A stretch of DNA of 64,000 bases, taken from the NCBI GenBank assembly GCA_030770425.1, contig JASJFT010000036.1:62001-126000 (forward strand), read 5' to 3'. The DNA comes from Darksidea phi. Its lineage: Eukaryota > Ascomycota > Dothideomycetes > Pleosporales > Lentitheciaceae. The notes below the pieces were generated by a model. It was given only the letters and a program-made list of their open reading frames with translations, was not told the DNA's origin and searched no databases. The translations under genes were made by a program, and so were the position numbers. This document shows positions 60,185 through 64,000 of this stretch, in pieces. Position 1 is the first letter of the stretch. Each line of letters opens with the position of its first letter.

Positions 60185-61178
60185 TCACAGACCAAACCAA
60201 GCTTCCGAAACATCCAAATGACTCGGCACAGAATGTCCAACTCCCACAGCCCATATCCCCTCAACATTTGGTCCAAAATCATCGGTCCGGTAATTCTTCT
60301 CAGGTGTATCAGGCTTCGAGCTTGTGGGCGTCGTTGTCACATTAAATACATTCGTCCATTGCTTCAGCGTCTCCTGGTAATTATTTGGGGACAATGTGCC
60401 GTCAATCGAACCGTGCCAGAACTGCATGCGGGGGCGTGTGCCAGTGTATCCCGGGTACATGTTTCTTACAACATTACCCCAGGCTTCGCCGGTGGCTTTA
60501 CTTTGTCCACCAGAGCAAGTGTTGTTCCATGCAGCGGATGCGCCAGATGAAGAGACAAAGCAACCAGCAGGAACACCGGAGTACAGTGAAACAGCCGTGA
60601 TCAAATCCGGATACGTCGCGGCAAGGACGTTCGACATCATGGCTACGAATCGTCAGCAATCATAGACCAATCGCCCTGCCCGTCAACCTCAGAATTCACC
60701 TCCTGAACTCCCACCCGTAACATAAACCTTCTTTGGATCAATACTGTACGTCGTGACCGCGTACTTGATCATATTCGCGATCGCATTCGAGTCGCCACCT
60801 CCATCATGGCTCAGAGAGGCCTTGCTAGATACGTCCCAGCATTCCGTAGTGGAAGACGGCCACACGGTGATGTAGCCTTTACGGTCGGAGCCTTGGTGCC
60901 ATGGGACTTTCGAATTGGCAAAGTATTTCTGGGCCGAGGATTGGCAGGAATGAATTACAACGACCAGAGCATCGCTTTTGGCGGTGTCAGGTTTGTAGAC
61001 CCACCTTGATAGTATCAGAGGTGTCAGGTAGGAGAGAGGAATTTATTTGATAAGGTCAAGGTACATACATTCCCGGTTTCGCTTTCGCATTGTTGTTGTA
61101 ATTTGATACCTGGGTCAATGAAGCTGCCAATGCAGACGTTCCGAATGCCAAAGTCATAGCAAGCGATGAGAAATGCAT
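60185..61178 (-). CDS. secreted acetylxylan esterase, CE1 family
   Basis: Exons 61069-61178, 60700-61004 and 60185-60642 give 290 residues, the usual size. CE1 acetylxylan esterases remove acetyl groups from xylan; feruloyl esterases share the fold. Visible: a signal peptide (LAMTLAFGTSALAASL), PGMWVYKPDTAKSDALVV, the oxyanion-side stretch VIHSCQSSAQKYF, the nucleophile elbow GGSSGAMMSNVLA (catalytic Ser split from the next residue by an intron), and a C-terminal His in GVGHSVPSHL. Between them are PRMQFWHGSIDGTLSP, with an Asp that suits the triad. It has no carbohydrate-binding module. It is divergent from the AA9 gene. Confidence 0.93.
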
Positions 61179-62017
61179 CTTCAAGAGACTTATAAGGTTC
61201 GCTCCTTGCGTTCGTCGTTATCTGCGCCTTCACCTCCCTTATTTACTCTTCCTCCCAACTCCAATCCGCAAGCGGGGCCCTTTTTATTCGCGGCAAGACC
61301 ACTTCGTCAGGATCCAGCCCACATTTGGGTTCACTCCGAGTCTGAGGCAATCTTTTGGTAGCTTTGTGGGAAGTTGGCTAAAGTGAAAGCTTCGCAATCA
61401 AGCCTTCAACTAAGCATTCCCGTATATTAACATACATCAGCCGGATATTGGAATCGCCTGTCTCCCCACCTCGATCGACTAATGACCATCCAAATAGTGG
61501 CCCCGCTACGGTAGTTGTGGGCTCAAGCCTCGTGGCAAGCCATTAGTAACGTCTATAACAAACTTGCTACGCAACAGGCCTAGTGCAGAGTATATCACGA
61601 TCAACTCGTCATGTGATAGGTTGAGCATAGTGGATCACCGGGCGGCCTGGATTAAGAGCAATATATTGCCGGGGCGTAGACCGAAGCATTATTCGCGAAT
61701 GTTCGGGCCAACGGTAGTAGTCAATACCAATTAATGGCTTCGTTCCACGAACCAGGTTTTAAGAAGGTTTTGCGGGGAAGTTTGGTTCCAGTCAAACCAC
61801 AGTATTTATTTCAGCAAACCATGTCAATACCACCTTGTCCTTCCCCATTCCACGCTTTCTCCACTTTTCTCCTGCCAGATTACGACTTTGTGCCATCAAA
61901 ATTCTTTTCTCATCTCTCAATGGACAGCCTCTTCTCCACCTGGACGCTGCCTGTTGTTCTTGTCGTGCTTTCATTGGCGCTGACTATTTACGTTCGCAGA
62001 ACGAGTCGACGGCAATT
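61179..62017. other. shared upstream region of CE1 and AA9 genes
   Basis: 839 bases between two divergent starts. A 95-codon frame ending just before the AA9 start has no family likeness. The region could hold common regulatory sites for plant-wall genes, but I did not identify a clear one. Confidence 0.45.
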
Positions 62018-62956
62018 ATGAAACGCATACTAGCCTTCATCGCCGGATTTCTCGCACACCGAGCTGGCGCGCATGGCGGATGCTTGAACTACACCGTCGG
62101 CGATACCTGGTATCCAGGGTACGCGTATACTAAGCTCCTTCACTTCACCCTATCCCATCCACTACAAACGCCTGCCTCTGCCATCCTGCTAACTAAACCC
62201 AAGCTACTCTCCCTACGACGACGCTTCCTTCCAAGACGATGCCCCCTGGATGCCCCAACGAAAATGGATAACAGTCGACCCCATCTTCGAGACCAACAAC
62301 ATATCGCTCTCCTGCAACGCGCCAGGGAATCCAGCGCGAGCATACATCCCTATAAAAGCCGGCGAGAACATCACCGCAGTCTATGCCTACTGGGTGCACA
62401 CCGTCGGTCCAATGATCGTTTGGATGGCGCACTGCCCCAATGACAACTGCTATACTGCCAACTCGTCTACCCTTGACTGGTTCAAGATTGGACAAAAAGG
62501 ACTTGAGGAGGGTACTATTGAGCTGGGGACTTGGTTCCAGAAGAGCTTTTCGAGATGGGATGGTATGCCGAGTTTGTGGAGTGAGACGGTGCCCAAGGGG
62601 CTGAAAGCTGGGAGGTATCTGGTTAGACATGAGATTATCAGTTTGCACAGTGCGAATAGGCCGCAGTTCTATCCGGAGTGCGCCAATCTGGAGGTCAGTG
62701 GGGCGGGGGAGAGGTATCCGGATGCTAGGTATATGGCCAAGATTCCAGGAGTGTGGAGTATGAATCGTGAGTTTTCACAGCTAGAGAAGAGACATATGAG
62801 ACGTGGCTAATGCGGTGTAGAACCGGAGATCAATATTGATCCTTATGCACCAGGGGTTTCGAATAGCACGGTAAGCGTTGAATAGTTTGGAGAAGGGATA
62901 CTGCTAATGCGGTGTAGATATACAACATTCCAGGGCCGCCGGTATGGACGGGTTAG
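62018..62956 (+). CDS. AA9 lytic polysaccharide monooxygenase
   Basis: Exons 62018-62118, 62204-62766, 62821-62870 and 62918-62956 give 250 residues. AA9 enzymes (once GH61) cut cellulose or related glucans oxidatively with one copper. The signal peptide (MKRILAFIAGFLAHRAGA) leaves His as mature residue 1 (HGGCLNYTVGDTWYPG), as the copper brace needs. The second His is in AYWVHTVGPMIVWMAHC and the axial Tyr in RPQFYPECANLEVSG, with the conserved Gln before it. The sequence ends soon after the catalytic domain (IPGPPVWTG), so there is no CBM1. The last two introns share the same 3' end. Confidence 0.92.
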
Positions 62957-63697
62957 CAACGGTCGAATATTTCACACCTATTTTCTTCCAAAAATGTACT
63001 TTAGTCTCAGACTTACATCTTCAATGCCGCATCAATATGATGTGTTACAATACCCAAATCCTACTGCGCCCTAACATAACTATAGGTACAGTTTACCAAA
63101 TAGGTCTGGCAAAAGCGTTCACAAACTCGGGCCGTAGTAGTGCTAGGCTTCGTATTCGTGTTTTTGCCCTGGCGTCTAACAGCGCGGCGTGCATCAGGAT
63201 GAGATGCTCGGTGGATATTTTTCTTCATCCTCGTGACGAAACTTCTTGGCATACATCTATAATATGAGCGGGTTTGGAGCCTGTTCTTGAAGAGGAGACC
63301 AGGTCTGAAGGGAGTCTAAGAAAACTGGCACAATGACGTATTGCCTCTCGTGTATTGTCTAATCTGACTACAGAGATCTCTCCCCGATGTGTGCAAGCGT
63401 GACCCGCTGACGGTCCGTTCATGCTCCCCCCTTGTATGAAAAATTGCCATAGCAAAACAACCCACTAACGATCCGTTCATGCTACCCCCTTGTACTTTCC
63501 ACGCGTTGTCTAGGAATGGCTACACCCCAACAGGTGATGGACCCACCCTGTTAGCGTCTGGCTTTTTGAACGATATTTACCGGTACTTTTTGGACAACCG
63601 TCTTCGTTGCGCTAAGTTATGGATTGCTGCCTAGTACGTACCCACGCTCAATGTCCGTCTTCGCATTGACATCGTCTACCTCTAAGCTCTCGAAACC
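62957..63697. other. intergenic with a short direct repeat
   Basis: No gene seen. It contains a 36-bp imperfect direct repeat listed separately. Confidence 0.5.
63401..63494 (+). repeat. 36-bp imperfect direct repeat, 58-bp period
   Basis: Copies at 63401-63436 and 63459-63494 share TCCGTTCATGCT and CCCCCTTGTA cores and differ at five of 36 positions, four of them G to A. Confidence 0.75.
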
Positions 63698-63982
63698 ATG
63701 GCTTCCGAAAACGCTGCAGACGGTGCGCAATCGCCAGAGCACAACATTCGAAACAAATCTCCCGTAGTAGTCACACCTCCCTCCAAGAATGCCGGGTTTC
63801 TGGGCGCTGTTGTCCGCTTCCCAGACGGTCCGCATTGGAAGTTGACAACGGTGTTGTCCTGCACCAAGTACCAGGACACAGGTCCGCCATACGAAGCAGT
63901 ACAGGTGTTCGCATGCACTCGCCTTGAGGATTCGAGTCACCAGTATGACGCCATGCGTTTGCATTTCCTTCCCGCTTTCTAA
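63698..63982 (+). CDS. hypothetical protein, near window edge
   Basis: A 94-codon frame beginning MASENAADGAQSPEHN, with a strand-like, coding-looking section (GFLGAVVRFPDGPHWKLTTV, PYEAVQVFACTRLEDSSHQY). It stops at 63982, 18 bases before the window ends. The likeness to coding sequence fades after about residue 86, so the real gene may splice there and run out of the window. Function unknown. Confidence 0.4.
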   Translation: MASENAADGAQSPEHNIRNKSPVVVTPPSKNAGFLGAVVRFPDGPHWKLTTVLSCTKYQDTGPPYEAVQVFACTRLEDSSHQYDAMRLHFLPAF

Positions 63983-64000
63983 GGCAACCTCTAGGGTCGT

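Noticed and set aside
61734..62021. 95-codon frame just upstream of the AA9 start
   Set aside because: Ends at the AA9 start region, no family likeness; the hydrophobic end is probably accidental.
1..64000. tRNA, 5S rRNA and CRISPR arrays
   Set aside because: No T-loop/A-box pairs at proper spacing and no regularly spaced repeats were found by eye; a tRNAscan run would settle it.

Overview
This window is nuclear DNA of a filamentous ascomycete (Pezizomycotina; a dothideomycete-like fungus is my best guess). The support is gene content plus gene structure. The content includes an abaA-type TEA developmental regulator, a scytalone dehydratase of DHN-melanin synthesis, a het-c homologue, a Sln1-type hybrid histidine kinase, a large-subunit catalase, an AA9 LPMO and a CE1 esterase. 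Nearly all genes are cut by 48-100 nt introns with GTRNGT-like donors and CTRAY branch sites. There are no operons, tRNAs, rRNAs, CRISPR arrays or intact transposons that I can see. All gene models were built by hand by joining frames at splice sites.

Layout. 0-3.5 kb: the 3' part of a membrane-anchored aspartic-peptidase-like gene converges on a fungal multi-pass membrane protein of unknown function. 4-4.6 kb: scytalone dehydratase. 6.4-8.7 kb: a three-RRM protein of the Csx1/Nam8/Ngr1 type with a 5' UTR intron. 9.4-11.6 kb: a six-exon nuclear-looking protein of unknown function. 12-12.5 kb: a small zinc-ribbon protein. 13.3-17 kb: LC8 dynein light chain and MRD1, divergent from a 256-bp intergenic region. 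17.8-20.3 kb: abaA. 21-23 kb: a dsRNA-binding-like protein with a repeat tail. 23.8-25.4 kb: an HMG-box protein. 26.3-27.7 kb: peroxisomal D-amino-acid oxidase. 28.5-30.8 kb: catalase. 30.8-37.5 kb: gene-poor, with one 48-residue cysteine-rich protein at 35.3 kb. 37.5-38.7 kb: MDM12 of the ERMES complex. 40.5-43.6 kb: het-c homologue. 44.2-45.7 kb: secreted tyrosinase. 51.7-55.4 kb: Sln1-type histidine kinase. 57-57.7 kb: protein of unknown function. 60.2-63 kb: divergent acetylxylan esterase and AA9 LPMO, a small plant-cell-wall locus.

The most unusual part is 46-60 kb. There the intact SLN1 gene lies among decayed genes: a TM9SF/nonaspanin gene with several frameshifts, an in-frame stop and a missing 3' end (about 48.95-50.72 kb); a ribosomal protein uL15 (RPL28) copy that keeps its introns but has a stop at codon 20 and a frameshift (58.1-58.6 kb); an unidentified frame-shifted relic at 46-46.4 kb; and a possible one-stop relic at 59.3-59.8 kb. 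Other points of interest are five AbaA-type CATTCY sites just upstream of abaA itself, twin 3' intron ends in the LPMO gene, and alternative-splicing signals in the Csx1-like gene.

Several genes touch shared physiology by general family knowledge: stress and development (SLN1, catalase, abaA, melanin), peroxisome/mitochondria (DAAO, MDM12) and plant biomass use (CE1, AA9). Apart from the CE1/AA9 pair and the dynein/MRD1 promoter, I see no evidence that neighbours are co-regulated.
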